Notes: generated from the sequence alone by a model not told the origin. A stretch of 64,000 nt of DNA from Pedobacter jeongneungensis (GCF_000633455.1 NZ_AYMG01000038.1:124001-188000); one strand, 5' to 3'. Counted from the stretch's first letter, positions 17,496 to 27,172 are shown. Translations and numbers: made by a program.

Positions 17496-20429
17496 TTAGT
17501 AACCGAAGATCTGCTCCAGGGAGAGTTTAGTTACCGGACCCAATTTCTCAAGTCCCTGTAGGTTAATTTTCTTTTCTGAAGAGACGATGCAATAGATGTA
17601 GGATTTTCCGGCAATATTTTCTGAATGAAACTGTCTGATATCCGTAAATTCCAATGCTTTCAGTTGATTATACCTACTGATTCTGGAATCCTCATTGAAT
17701 CCTAGTTTTTTATCTGCCAGATAACTATATATAATGTCATCCTGGGTAATTCGTTGGGTCTGGATACTATTCTCCGCACTGGTCTTTGCCAGAGCAAAAG
17801 ACTTTGACGCTTCAGGAATAACTGAAATCAGTTCATTCATTCCACTAACCGCCTCCAGCATTTTGTCTGCCTGTGCACCAACGTAGGCAATCATTGCAGT
17901 CTCCCTGGTCCTGCTCGCAGGAACCTGATATGTTGCGAAAGTGGAATAGGCAAGCGCTTTGGATTCTCTGATAGTCTGAAAAACAACAGACCCCATTCCC
18001 CCACCGAAGTAGTTATTGAAAAGAGAAATTCCGGCAAGCTTTTGCGGATCGTAAAGACCTCCGTTTCTTACCCAACGAATATCAGCCTGTACCATATCAT
18101 AATCTGCGAAATAGACCTTGGTGCTGTCGGTTTTTGCATAAGTAAAGGTTTTGAATGGGGCTTCAGGTGTAAATTCACTTGGCAGCGGGTGTATTTTTAC
18201 GATATCGGACTGTAAGGTTGCTAATGTTTTGGGACCGTAATAGACTATCGAATGTTTGTAATTGGTCAGGTTATGCAGGAGGTCAATAAGGTCTGCAGAC
18301 TTGATATTTTTCACTTCTGAAACGCTCAGGGAGTATCTGAATGGATTATCAGCACCAAACTGTGCAAAGGAGGTTAGGCCATTCATGATCATACTTTTAT
18401 TGAGTTTCTGGTTATCCATATTCTTCAAAATCCTGGACTTGAAAGCATCTAGTGCCTTTTCATCAGCCTTGCAATTTGTTAATATTTTTTCCAGTAGCAC
18501 AACCGCCCTATCAAAATTTTGATCAAGTCCGCTTAAGGTAAGTGAAGTGACCTCAGTCCCTACATTCAGGGAGTAAGTGCAGGCGAGTTCATAAAACTCA
18601 CGGCTTATTTCCTCAGCGGTTTTTTTATCATCGCCCAAAAAACTCAGGTATTGTGCCGCATAAGGCAAAAGTTTATAATTATAGGAACCTTTATCAAAGC
18701 GGTAAGTCATTCTGAAAATCCCATTATCCTTGTTCTGTACGTAAAGCACGTCAGCAATACCAGATTTTCCAAAGGACAAATCCTTGGTATAATCCAGAAA
18801 TTTAGGGGTAATTGGTTTTACTGGAGCTGAGATGATATTCTTAGTAAAAGGAGAGATTTCGTTACGGTTGGTCTGGATTGCAGTGATTGCGGGTTTATCG
18901 ACCTTCAGAATATTTTTATCAACTCCTTTACGCTTAAATATAACTGCATAATTGTCTAAGAAAAAGCGATTGGCGAAATCAACAATTTCCTTTTTGCTAA
19001 CCTTTTCCATCTCATCATTCGATGCGAGGATTTTTCGCCATTGTGTTCCGCGGTTTTGAATAAACGCATTCATAATTGCTTGTGCACGGGCATCATTACT
19101 TTCAAAAGCATTTAGGTCTTCCAGTTTAATATTGGCAACGGTAGCCTTGATCAGTCGTTCGTCAAATTTTCCGGCCTTAAGTAAGTTAATTTGCTGTAAG
19201 AACAGTTGCTCAGCATCCTCCAGGCTTTGCCCCGATTTTGGCGAACCACTCATAATGAACATCCCATAATCCTTCATCTGATTGTATCCAGCTCCTGAAT
19301 TAAGCATTTTTTGCTGTTTATTGACATTAATATCCATCAGGCCTGCCTTACCGTTGGAAAGGATTTTAGCGATCATATCCAGTAAAAGGCTTTCGCGGGT
19401 GTTGCTGGCAAAACCCCTGTAAGCTACCATAAGGTTTTCAGCGCTGGGATCATAAACATCAACCCTTTGTACCGTTGTCAATGGTTTTTCCGGTGCTGGT
19501 TTATATTCTGAGAGTGGCTTGGCCGTCATATAGGTAAAACTTTTATCAATCTTCTTTACCGCCTCATCAAAGTTAAGATCACCAGCCATGATGACTGCCA
19601 TATTGTTGGGCACATAAAATTTGTTGTAGTAATTTCTGATCTCTACCATTGACGGATTTTTAAGATGTTCAATGGTACCAATAGTCGTCTGCTGTCCGTA
19701 ATTGTGTGTAGGAAAAAGTGTTTTCAGCAAAACTTCATAAGTTTTCCTTCGGGCATTGTCCATGCCCATGTTTTTTTCCTCATAAACAGCTTCAAGTTCA
19801 GTATGGAAAAGACGGAAAACAGGTGCACGAAAACGTTCAGCCTGTACCGCCAGGAATTTATCCAAGGCATTGCTCGGCAGGTTTTCCTCATAAACGGTTT
19901 CCTCAACTGCTGTATGGGCATTGGTGACTGTGCTACCAATTGATTTCATCATTTTATCATATTCATTGGCAATAGCATACTTGGAAGCCTCACCCGAAAC
20001 CCTGTCAATTTCCTTATAGATTTGTTTTCTTGTTTCAGGATCGGTCGTTTTTCCATAGGTTTCATAAAGGCCTTGAATCTTATCCAGCAAAGGTTTTTCC
20101 TTTGCATAGTCAAGGGTTCCGAATTTGTCCGTGCCTTTGAAAAGAAGGTGTTCCAGGTAATGGGCCAGACCAGTATTGGTTTTAGGATCACTATTGCTAC
20201 CCGCACGAACAGCCATTTTAAATGTTATCTGAGGCTCTTTATTATTCTGGGAAAGAATAACAGTCAGTCCGTTTTTCAAGGTATAGAAACGGCTTTTGGT
20301 TGGATCGTTTGTTACATAACGATAAGCATAACCTCCTGAATTCCCGGTCTTCCACTGAAAGGTCGACTGTGCATTCGCATTACTCAGCACCAAGAGCATG
20401 AGTGCTGTTATCAATAATTTTATTTTCAT
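17496..20429 (-). CDS. M16-family zinc metallopeptidase, exported, two-domain
   Basis: A 977-residue pitrilysin/insulinase-type peptidase. A clear signal peptide (residues 1-20, ending NANAQ) sends it to the periplasm or beyond. The inverted zinc motif HXXEH is H90-YLE-H94 (GLAHYLEHLLFKGT), with the downstream acidic ligand region EAVYEEKNMG. A second, catalytically inactive M16 half (about 510-977) is expected to close the chamber, as in the family. M16 enzymes degrade peptides of roughly 20-65 residues. It is followed by the bidirectional terminator and preceded by a terminator after dsbD, so it probably has its own promoter, but its neighbours are redox and SusCD genes. Confidence 0.93.
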   Translation of the reverse strand: MKIKLLITALMLLVLSNANAQSTFQWKTGNSGGYAYRYVTNDPTKSRFYTLKNGLTVILSQNNKEPQITFKMAVRAGSNSDPKTNTGLAHYLEHLLFKGTDKFGTLDYAKEKPLLDKIQGLYETYGKTTDPETRKQIYKEIDRVSGEASKYAIANEYDKMMKSIGSTVTNAHTAVEETVYEENLPSNALDKFLAVQAERFRAPVFRLFHTELEAVYEEKNMGMDNARRKTYEVLLKTLFPTHNYGQQTTIGTIEHLKNPSMVEIRNYYNKFYVPNNMAVIMAGDLNFDEAVKKIDKSFTYMTAKPLSEYKPAPEKPLTTVQRVDVYDPSAENLMVAYRGFASNTRESLLLDMIAKILSNGKAGLMDINVNKQQKMLNSGAGYNQMKDYGMFIMSGSPKSGQSLEDAEQLFLQQINLLKAGKFDERLIKATVANIKLEDLNAFESNDARAQAIMNAFIQNRGTQWRKILASNDEMEKVSKKEIVDFANRFFLDNYAVIFKRKGVDKNILKVDKPAITAIQTNRNEISPFTKNIISAPVKPITPKFLDYTKDLSFGKSGIADVLYVQNKDNGIFRMTYRFDKGSYNYKLLPYAAQYLSFLGDDKKTAEEISREFYELACTYSLNVGTEVTSLTLSGLDQNFDRAVVLLEKILTNCKADEKALDAFKSRILKNMDNQKLNKSMIMNGLTSFAQFGADNPFRYSLSVSEVKNIKSADLIDLLHNLTNYKHSIVYYGPKTLATLQSDIVKIHPLPSEFTPEAPFKTFTYAKTDSTKVYFADYDMVQADIRWVRNGGLYDPQKLAGISLFNNYFGGGMGSVVFQTIRESKALAYSTFATYQVPASRTRETAMIAYVGAQADKMLEAVSGMNELISVIPEASKSFALAKTSAENSIQTQRITQDDIIYSYLADKKLGFNEDSRISRYNQLKALEFTDIRQFHSENIAGKSYIYCIVSSEKKINLQGLEKLGPVTKLSLEQIFGY

Positions 20430-20464
20430 TTTTAGGATTTACATTACAGGCGTTGAGGTTAAAA

Positions 20465-20495
20465 ATAAGGGTAAACCATCCAGTATTACCCTTAT
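20465..20495 (-). terminator. intrinsic terminator after dsbD
   Basis: A perfect 10-bp stem, ATAAGGGTAA (20465-20474) with TTACCCTTAT (20486-20495), and an 11-base loop. In the minus direction it is followed by a run of five T. It lies about 60 bases past the dsbD stop and 36 bases before the M16 start codon. Confidence 0.72.
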
Positions 20496-20554
20496 AATAA
20501 TCAATTAACTAACTAAAACTAAAACGGCGACTTCTACAAAAAACCGTTTTTTCT

Positions 20555-22201
20555 TTATCTGAAAGCGTCAAGGCCGCTTTGCAGAAATTTCTTATAATTT
20601 ATCGGATCATAGTCTGCGCCCTGCGGAGCTACCAGTTTCTCTTCGGTATTTGGATTAAGGAGCACATAATAAGGTTGAGAATTGGACTGGAATTTCCGGG
20701 TCTGCAGGTCACTCCATTTTTTACCAATCGTGTTGAGGATTTTACCCTCTGGGGTTGTTACCCTGTCGGCTTCAGAAAGCTCACTTTTATCATCAACATA
20801 GAGCTGGATGAGTATGTATTCCTGACTGATCAGGCGGTATACTTCCTTATCAGGCCATACATTGGCCTCCATCTTCCTGCAGTTCACACATGCATGTCCA
20901 GTGAAATCAATAAGTACAGGCTTGTTTACCCTTTTCGCTTCCTGCAATCCCTCCTGGTAATCGAAATAAGCATTCAGTTTAAGGGGCGCATGGAACTTAT
21001 CTGCATATTTATGAACTCCCCCAGGCTCTTCTCTGGCGGTGGTCACTCCACTGGTAAGAATTTGGGTATAAAGATCGAAGTCCTGCGTTTCCTGAGGTGG
21101 CAGAAATGCTGAAACACTTTTTAACGGAGCACCCCAAAGCCCTGGAATGAGATAAATTGTAAATGCCATCACAATGGCCGCCAGAAATAATCTCGGTACG
21201 GAAAGGTATGCTACTGTGCTGTCATGCGCAAACCTGAGTTTCCCAAATAAATAAATGCCCATCGAACCAAAAATCACGATCCAAAGGCTTAAGAAAAGTT
21301 CCCTGTCAAACCACTCCCAGTGATAGGCCAGATCCACATTACTCAAGAATTTAAGCGCAAAGGCAAGTTCAAGAAAACCCAGTACGACTTTAACACTATT
21401 AAGCCATCCCCCGGATTTTGGAAGTTTATTCATCGCCGAGGGAAAAAGGGCGAAAAGCGCGAACGGTATGGCCAGGGCAAGAGAAAAACCAAACATACCT
21501 GTTGCAGGCCCAAGTAATGCACCTGTTGTAGCGGCCTGAACCAGCAGCGTTCCTATGATCGGTCCTGTACAGGAGAACGAAACCAGTGCGAGGGTCCCCG
21601 CCATAAAAAATAACCCTGCAAGGCCGCCCTTATCGGAATTGGCATCCATTTTATTGACCCACGACGAAGGGAGTGTAATCTCAAAAGCACCCAGAAAGGA
21701 AGCGGCAAACAGTACAAGTAACAGGAAGAAGAAAAAGTTAAAAATCCCGTTGGTTGAAAGGCTGTTTAATGCATCAGCTCCAAAAATGACGGTGACCAGC
21801 AAGCCGAGCACCACATAAATCACTATGATAAAAAAGCCATACAATGCCGCCCGCTGAAACGCTTTTCCTTTTTCCGCGCCTTTGGTAAAGAAACTTACCG
21901 TCAAAGGGAGCATCGGAAAGATACAGGGCATTAAAAGCGCTGCCAAGCCCCCTATAAAGCCTGCAATAAAAATTCCGGTCAGCGTATTTTCTCCCTGTTT
22001 TTCTACAGCTGGCTTTATGGGTTTATCAACCGGTTCAGAACTTATTTTTGCTACACTGTCAGTTGCTGTAGCGACAGTGTCAGTCTTGATTTCAGTGAAC
22101 ACCAGATCGTCCGTAGCAAGACTATCCTGCGCGTACCCAAAAGCAAACATACAACACAACAGCGTTGTAAGACAGCTTCTTTTTAATAACATCATTTTCA
22201 A
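20555..22201 (-). CDS. dsbD: DsbD-type thiol:disulfide transporter without the alpha domain
   Basis: An inner-membrane protein that carries electrons from cytosolic thioredoxin to the periplasm. The 548 residues comprise a signal peptide (1-25), a low-complexity linker, the DsbD membrane domain (about 75-350, eight helices) with redox cysteines C93 (LMPCIFPMLP) and C211 (SFSCTGPIIG), and a C-terminal thioredoxin-like gamma domain with C438-VN-C441 (GHACVNCRKME). The N-terminal alpha domain of classical DsbD is absent, but a separate protein of that type is encoded ten bases upstream (22212-22661), so the system is split. The thioredoxin reductase at 16163 can supply its electrons. Confidence 0.93.
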   Translation of the reverse strand: MKMMLLKRSCLTTLLCCMFAFGYAQDSLATDDLVFTEIKTDTVATATDSVAKISSEPVDKPIKPAVEKQGENTLTGIFIAGFIGGLAALLMPCIFPMLPLTVSFFTKGAEKGKAFQRAALYGFFIIVIYVVLGLLVTVIFGADALNSLSTNGIFNFFFFLLLVLFAASFLGAFEITLPSSWVNKMDANSDKGGLAGLFFMAGTLALVSFSCTGPIIGTLLVQAATTGALLGPATGMFGFSLALAIPFALFALFPSAMNKLPKSGGWLNSVKVVLGFLELAFALKFLSNVDLAYHWEWFDRELFLSLWIVIFGSMGIYLFGKLRFAHDSTVAYLSVPRLFLAAIVMAFTIYLIPGLWGAPLKSVSAFLPPQETQDFDLYTQILTSGVTTAREEPGGVHKYADKFHAPLKLNAYFDYQEGLQEAKRVNKPVLIDFTGHACVNCRKMEANVWPDKEVYRLISQEYILIQLYVDDKSELSEADRVTTPEGKILNTIGKKWSDLQTRKFQSNSQPYYVLLNPNTEEKLVAPQGADYDPINYKKFLQSGLDAFR

Positions 22202-22211
22202 ATCAAATATA

Positions 22212-22661
22212 TTATTTCACAAGAATGCTAAATTCAACCTCTTCGGGAGGCAGGCACTGACTGTCATCACATACCATATATTCAACCTTGCCCTTTACTG
22301 AAACCCCTTTGGCTGAAAGTTTCACTTTTTGCTGAAATACTACAGTATTTTCAAAATAACTTACGTTCATTTTAAAAGTAGATTCAAATTTGGTGACTGG
22401 TTTTGGTTCAGATGTTTTCCCTATCAGCGAAAAGGATTTGGAAGGCGTAAAAGTGAAAGTGGTTTTCACCGGTCCGCCATCTTTAACAAACTGGGAATAA
22501 ATATGCCATCCCTGATCGATTGTCGCTTTAAGATAAAGCGTTGCCTCATTAGGGCTTGTTCTTTTTGCTGCATAGCTCCACGTTACTGGTTTAAGTATCT
22601 GACTATAAGCTCTGGCTCCGAAAAACGCAGCAAAGCAGCATAACATTAGGATTTTTTTCAT
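22212..22661 (-). CDS. exported DsbD-alpha-like (DsbD_N/DsbC corrector) domain protein
   Basis: A 149-residue periplasmic protein with a signal peptide (1-20) and a single immunoglobulin-like DsbD N-terminal domain. The paired cysteines in MVCDDSQCLPPEE correspond to the redox pair of DsbD-alpha. It would receive electrons from the gamma domain of the DsbD encoded ten bases downstream and pass them to substrate proteins such as TlpA. The protein at 25080 is a close paralogue sharing WSYA-KRT-NEA and the DQGWHIYSQ segment. Confidence 0.88.
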   Translation of the reverse strand: MKKILMLCCFAAFFGARAYSQILKPVTWSYAAKRTSPNEATLYLKATIDQGWHIYSQFVKDGGPVKTTFTFTPSKSFSLIGKTSEPKPVTKFESTFKMNVSYFENTVVFQQKVKLSAKGVSVKGKVEYMVCDDSQCLPPEEVEFSILVK

Positions 22662-22968
22662 TTGGTGTATTTTTTTGGTTGTTGATTTTCAATATTCACC
22701 TCATTGTGCCTGCTGTAAACTCTTCTGAATTATCAGACTTGTATGCGTCCAACAAATGGGCTAAATATTACTGGCCAGCACTAAACCCAAGCTTTCTATC
22801 AGGAAGTTTAGGCGTTTATATTTTGGTAAAAATCATTATTATAAACTTTTGTATCAATGATTATTGTTATTTTCAGATATTTTCTGCTTTTTTACATACC
22901 AAACAATAAAAAGTTCAGATTAGACATTAAATTCTTTCTAATAACTGTTTTTTTTTCAATTTAAGACT
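22662..22968. other. divergent intergenic region, DsbD-alpha gene / lrp-like gene
   Basis: An AT-rich gap of 307 bases between two divergent genes. It must contain both promoters. I see only degenerate -7-like elements (for example TATTTTG near 22816) and no operator-like palindrome. No gene is evident. Confidence 0.5.
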
Positions 22969-23436
22969 ATGATTTTAGGCGATTTAGATAAAATAGACAT
23001 CGAAATACTAAGGCTTTTACAGGATGACGCGTCATTGACAAACAAGGAGATATCCTCAAAACTGCATAAATCAATTGCAACGATCCATGAGCGCATCCGA
23101 AAACTAAAGGAACAGGGCTATATCAAACGAATCGTAGCCATCCTGGACCGCAAAAAGATTAACCGTAACCTGATTGCGTTTTCCCACGTGTTGCTTAAGG
23201 AACATACCGCAGCGACCCTAATTGCATTTGAAACTGAAGTGTCAAAATTTAATGAGGTAATGGAATGCTTTCAGATGACGGGCGCCCACGACTTCATTTT
23301 GAGGATTGCCACCAGGGATATGGAAGAATACCATGAGTTCCTTCGAAACAAGTTGGCCACCTTACCGAATATCACAACTGTGCAAAGCTATTTTGTACTT
23401 TCAGAGCCCAAAAGCCATACAGCATACCCTATATAA
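22969..23436 (+). CDS. Lrp/AsnC family transcriptional regulator
   Basis: A 155-residue regulator, paralogous to the one at 8304. It has an N-terminal helix-turn-helix (LDKIDIEILRLLQDDASLTNKEI and SIATIHERIRKLKEQGYI) and a C-terminal RAM domain (EVMECFQMTGAHDFILRI). It is divergent from the DsbD-alpha/dsbD pair and converges on a small winged-helix gene, so it may govern the redox genes on either side. The effector is probably an amino acid, as in the family; cysteine or peptides would suit the setting, which is an inference. Confidence 0.93.
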   Translation: MILGDLDKIDIEILRLLQDDASLTNKEISSKLHKSIATIHERIRKLKEQGYIKRIVAILDRKKINRNLIAFSHVLLKEHTAATLIAFETEVSKFNEVMECFQMTGAHDFILRIATRDMEEYHEFLRNKLATLPNITTVQSYFVLSEPKSHTAYPI

Positions 23437-23453
23437 GCATCAAACTCATCCGT

Positions 23454-23816
23454 TTAACCTGAAACGCTTAAATAGTCATCGGTCAGTTCTTTTAACACTT
23501 CCGCATTTCCTCCGCACAGCTCATTCTTCATCCAGTCCATAAATTCAAAGACCAATCTGGCATGGTTCCACACCGGGTAATAAATCATTTTTTTCCCAGT
23601 CTTATGACCACGAATCATTTTTTTGATCACCATCATTCGCAGATTGAAAGATATGGTGCTGTAAGCCAGGTTTGAAAGTAAACTCACCTGAGCAAGCTCA
23701 TCCGAAGTTGCTTGCTGCAAGGACCATAAAGCGCACAATATCGTCAGCTCAACTTTATTCACATGCTTGCCATTACTTAATAATGGTGCCTTTATTTTTT
23801 GTTCCAACAGCGTCAT
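23454..23816 (-). CDS. small winged-helix transcriptional regulator
   Basis: A 120-residue protein that is mostly a MarR/ArsR-like winged helix. It contains a helix-turn-helix (KVELTILCALWSLQQATSDEL and LLSNLAYSTISFNLRMMVIKKMI, about residues 20-70) and a basic wing (RGHKTGKKMIYYP). The C-terminal part (about 85-120) may be for dimerisation. It lies 86 bases after the TlpA gene in the same direction, so it may be the last gene of the SusCD-thioredoxin operon. The family assignment is only to fold level. Confidence 0.75.
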   Translation of the reverse strand: MTLLEQKIKAPLLSNGKHVNKVELTILCALWSLQQATSDELAQVSLLSNLAYSTISFNLRMMVIKKMIRGHKTGKKMIYYPVWNHARLVFEFMDWMKNELCGGNAEVLKELTDDYLSVSG

Positions 23817-23902
23817 TTATCTAACTGCAAATTTCATCGCTTAATCACTTTTAAACTCATCATTACTACCAGATAGCAGTAACGATGAGTATTTTAAAGG
23901 AT

Positions 23903-25051
23903 TTATTTACCATTGGTTTTATTAAGTAACTCACCAAGCTTGTCCTGTAAAGCTTGTCCTCGAAGATTAACTGCAATAATTTTTCCAGCAGGATCGATCA
24001 AATAGTTTTGTGGAATTGAAGCTATCCCATATAGCTTAGCAACATCATTATCCCAAAATTTCAAATCGGACAACTGCGTCCAATTGAGGCCATCAGCCTT
24101 GATAGCGGCTAACCAAGAATCCTTCTTTCCAGGCTGATCAAGTGAGATACCAAGTACAGTAAAATTCAGGTTTTTGTATTTATTGTAAGCTACAACAACA
24201 TTTGGATTTTCTGCCCTGCAGGGTCCACACCAACTTGCCCAGAAGTCAAGCAATACATATTTTCCACGGAAAGAACTCAGGCTGACAGGTTTGCCATCGG
24301 TATCATTCTGCGTAAAGTCGGGAGCCATCTTGCCTACCGTAGTTGCACGCGCAAGTGCGATGGCTTTCGCAAACTCTGCACCTTTATCGCTTTTACGAAC
24401 ATTTGGGGATAGGCTATTGAAAATCGGGCTGATTTTGTCCGGATCGATAGAAGCGCCGGCAACTTCCATTAGCGCATCTAGGCTCAAAAATGAATTTGGG
24501 TTTTTCTTGATATATTCATATTGAAGGGCTTGACGTTCTTCGGTAGCCTGGTTGAAGCGTTTCCGGATATCATTGACAAAAACTGTATCTTTTTGCTTTT
24601 CCGTACCTGCTGCCACATATTCAGCATTTAGGGCTGCTCTTTTTTTATCACCAGGAGCTAAGGTCTTCTGGTAGGCGAGATATTCTTCATTGATTTTCGA
24701 GCCTGTGACAGTAGCCTTTTTTACAGAATCAGCGGAGGATAACTTAATGTTACCGCTTTCGATGTAGACAAATTTATAATCAGGTGTTCTTCCAAGCTTT
24801 TTCAGCCCCAGCCCCTGGTGGTCAAGAATTACCTGAACCCTTACTGGAGAGGCAAGCTTACCAGCGAACTGGAAAGCTCCATTTTCAATTGCCACAGAAT
24901 CCATCACATTTTTCCCGGACAATCGGTAACTCAAATAAGCCATGGCAGGCTTACCTACTTGACCTACCTGACCGTTGATTTTAAATTCACCCGTTTGTGC
25001 AAAAGCAAACACAGGAAGAAAAGATAGGACACTTAAGATATTTTTTTTCAT
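23903..25051 (-). CDS. TlpA/ResA-like periplasmic thioredoxin with DUF4369 domain
   Basis: A 382-residue exported protein. It has a signal peptide (1-19), a DUF4369 beta domain (about 22-120), a helical linker (125-235) and an AhpC/TSA-thioredoxin fold domain (240-382) with the redox motif W274-C275-G-P-C278. The cis-proline segment is near IPQNYLIDPAGKI. It probably reduces or shuffles disulfides of imported or resident proteins, taking electrons from the DsbD system. It is the third TlpA type of the window together with the pair at 53364-55696, whose motifs are CLPC and CVPC. Confidence 0.92.
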   Translation of the reverse strand: MKKNILSVLSFLPVFAFAQTGEFKINGQVGQVGKPAMAYLSYRLSGKNVMDSVAIENGAFQFAGKLASPVRVQVILDHQGLGLKKLGRTPDYKFVYIESGNIKLSSADSVKKATVTGSKINEEYLAYQKTLAPGDKKRAALNAEYVAAGTEKQKDTVFVNDIRKRFNQATEERQALQYEYIKKNPNSFLSLDALMEVAGASIDPDKISPIFNSLSPNVRKSDKGAEFAKAIALARATTVGKMAPDFTQNDTDGKPVSLSSFRGKYVLLDFWASWCGPCRAENPNVVVAYNKYKNLNFTVLGISLDQPGKKDSWLAAIKADGLNWTQLSDLKFWDNDVAKLYGIASIPQNYLIDPAGKIIAVNLRGQALQDKLGELLNKTNGK

Positions 25052-25079
25052 TGTTTTAATATTTAATTTATTTATAGAT

Positions 25080-25562
25080 TTACTTTACGAGTATTGAAAA
25101 TTTTACGTCTTCCGGGGGAAGGCAGCGCTCCTCATCACATACCATAAAATGTACTGAGCCAGAAACTTTCGTTGGTGTACCTGAAGAAAGCTTGATCTTC
25201 TGTTGGAAAGTTACAGAACCCTCCAAAAATTCCAGTACCATGTTAAAATTTGGATCAAACACTTTTTTTGATTGGGGTTCAGAAACTTTTCCATCAAGCT
25301 TATACAGCTTATCGGCAACGAATTGAAAACTTGTTTTCACAGGGCCACTGCCAGCAGTCATATCCTGCGAATATATATGCCATCCCTGATCAATTACTGC
25401 CCGTATGAATAATATTGCTTCATTTTTCCCAGTCCGCTTTGAAGCATAACTCCATTTCACAGGTTTAAATATCTGAGCGCTTGCGCTAGTAGAAAGCAAA
25501 GCGAGGACAAATAAGGGAATTAGGATTTTTTTTACGTATTTCATAAACTCTGGTTTATTCAC
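25080..25562 (-). CDS. exported DsbD-alpha-like domain protein, second copy
   Basis: A 160-residue protein with a signal peptide. The start may be the ATG at 25544 (MKYVKKILIPLFVLALL), which gives a cleaner signal sequence. The single DsbD-N domain has the cysteine pair in MVCDEERCLPPEDV, as in the copy at 22212. It lies between two thioredoxin-fold genes, with gaps of 28 bases to the TlpA gene and 2 bases from the TPR-thioredoxin gene, which points to a common redox function. No DsbD membrane partner is adjacent; the one at 20555 is the obvious candidate. Confidence 0.87.
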   Translation of the reverse strand: MNKPEFMKYVKKILIPLFVLALLSTSASAQIFKPVKWSYASKRTGKNEAILFIRAVIDQGWHIYSQDMTAGSGPVKTSFQFVADKLYKLDGKVSEPQSKKVFDPNFNMVLEFLEGSVTFQQKIKLSSGTPTKVSGSVHFMVCDEERCLPPEDVKFSILVK

Positions 25563-25564
25563 AA

Positions 25565-27100
25565 TTAAGAGTTGCTCGAATTGACAGCGAGATCAATCAT
25601 TAGTTTGAGATCTGCTTCAGCTTCCAAATCGTCGATCATAAAATTTGAAAATAAAATTCTGCCTTTTCCATCAATTATGAAATTGACAGGCGCTGCAGTT
25701 CGGTTGTCGAGATTGCCTTTTTTCCTACCTTTTACATCTTCAAGTGCCTGAAATGAATATCCGCTTTGCTTTAAGAACGGAACTACATATTCATTTTGTT
25801 CTGGTGCTATGTTTAGACCGATATAAGCAAGTTTATCTGCGCCAAATTGGTTAACCACACGCTGGAAATGTGGAAATTCCCCCCTACAAGGTCCACAGCC
25901 TGGAAACCAATAGGTAAGTAAAACCGCCTTACCTTGAAAATCCTTGAGCGAGGCATTTCCACTTCCCACATAACGCTTCAGACTAAAATCTGTGGCAGGT
26001 TGCGCTACCCTCGTAAGCTGGCTTATGATATCCCGAGTAAGATCTGATTTCGACTTGGATAATTTGCTGGCATATTTGGACAGCTTTTCATAAATAAAAA
26101 CTTTAGGATTTTTGCTGAGCGCAGTCAGCAAAGTGTCGTAGGCTGCCTGTGTGTTGCCAGTTTCGTCTATAGCCTCAGCTTTCATTGCCAGCACCAATTG
26201 GCTTGGTTTAACATACCGGCTAAACTTAAGTTTTTCAATAATTGGGAGTGCATCCGCTCCCTTGCCCTGATCAAGGAAATTTCTGGCAGCTATAAATTGC
26301 TCGGCCAACTCGATATTTTTAAGCCACTGTTCAGCAACTTTGGGTTTCGAGGACAATTCCCTTGCTAAGTCTAGTGCTCGTTGAGGATACTTTTCTAATA
26401 GGGCATTAAACAAACGGAATGCGGCAACCCCGGCTGAAGGGTTGGTCTCGATACTTGCATTGCGATAAGCCATATCAAGATATTTGATTTTCTCTTCATA
26501 TGTGGGTGCCTTTATCCCGAGAAGCAAAATTGCAGCGGTTGCCGTCCAGTTCTCAGGGAAGCGTTTGGAATAATCCAGACTAACCCTTTGATATTCTTTC
26601 CAATCTTCCGAAAATTTTTGGGTATAACGAAAGGCAAAATCACTATTTGTAGGATCTGCTTCCATCGCTTTTTGTAAGTACTTCTCCCCCGCGTTAAAAT
26701 CGCCCCAGCGCTGACTGTCCTCGGATAGTGCACCCCACGCTTTGGCATTCTTCGGATTGCGTTTCACAGCCTCTAGCAGAAATGGTTTGGCCTTTGGGCT
26801 CTCAATTTTAGTAAAGGCTTCGCCCAAGGCAAATGGGAAAACATCCGATTTGGGATATTTTTGAATCCATTTCGCATACTGGGCGTCGATTTCTTTGGTA
26901 TCAATTCCTACAGCTTTGATATATTCCCGCTGATAAGTCAGGCTATCAGGAGCATTTTCAACTTTAGCCTTCAAGCGCGCAATTTCATTTTTATCTGTCG
27001 ATGCAGGTTGATCACCATGCTGCGCAAAGGCAGATAGGCCAGTGATGGCCAAAGTTGCAGCAAGTATGCTGCGCTTTAATTTATTGTTCATCATCTTCAT
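25565..27100 (-). CDS. exported TPR protein with C-terminal thioredoxin domain
   Basis: A protein of about 511 residues (start at ATG 27100, MKMMNNKLKRS; an ATG at 27124 is also possible). A signal peptide ends near SAFAQ. Residues 40-360 form a helical-repeat region of TPR type, with units such as AWGALSEDSQRWGDFNAGEKYLQ. A TlpA-like thioredoxin domain (about 370-511) follows, with the motif C402-GP-C405 (FPGCGPCRGEF). TPRs usually bind partner proteins or peptides, so it may recruit substrates for reduction. It lies 72 bases after susD and is probably in the same operon. Confidence 0.88.
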   Translation of the reverse strand: MKMMNNKLKRSILAATLAITGLSAFAQHGDQPASTDKNEIARLKAKVENAPDSLTYQREYIKAVGIDTKEIDAQYAKWIQKYPKSDVFPFALGEAFTKIESPKAKPFLLEAVKRNPKNAKAWGALSEDSQRWGDFNAGEKYLQKAMEADPTNSDFAFRYTQKFSEDWKEYQRVSLDYSKRFPENWTATAAILLLGIKAPTYEEKIKYLDMAYRNASIETNPSAGVAAFRLFNALLEKYPQRALDLARELSSKPKVAEQWLKNIELAEQFIAARNFLDQGKGADALPIIEKLKFSRYVKPSQLVLAMKAEAIDETGNTQAAYDTLLTALSKNPKVFIYEKLSKYASKLSKSKSDLTRDIISQLTRVAQPATDFSLKRYVGSGNASLKDFQGKAVLLTYWFPGCGPCRGEFPHFQRVVNQFGADKLAYIGLNIAPEQNEYVVPFLKQSGYSFQALEDVKGRKKGNLDNRTAAPVNFIIDGKGRILFSNFMIDDLEAEADLKLMIDLAVNSSNS

Positions 27101-27172
27101 TTTTGTGTATTTCCTCAGCAACAAACACCACCTTCTTAATTTGTCGCGAGATGGTGCAAGTTTAGCTACATA

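Noticed and set aside
20579..21112. 177-codon plus-strand frame opposite dsbD
   Set aside because: It is antisense to the gamma and membrane domains of DsbD, whose motifs are intact; the composition is not protein-like.
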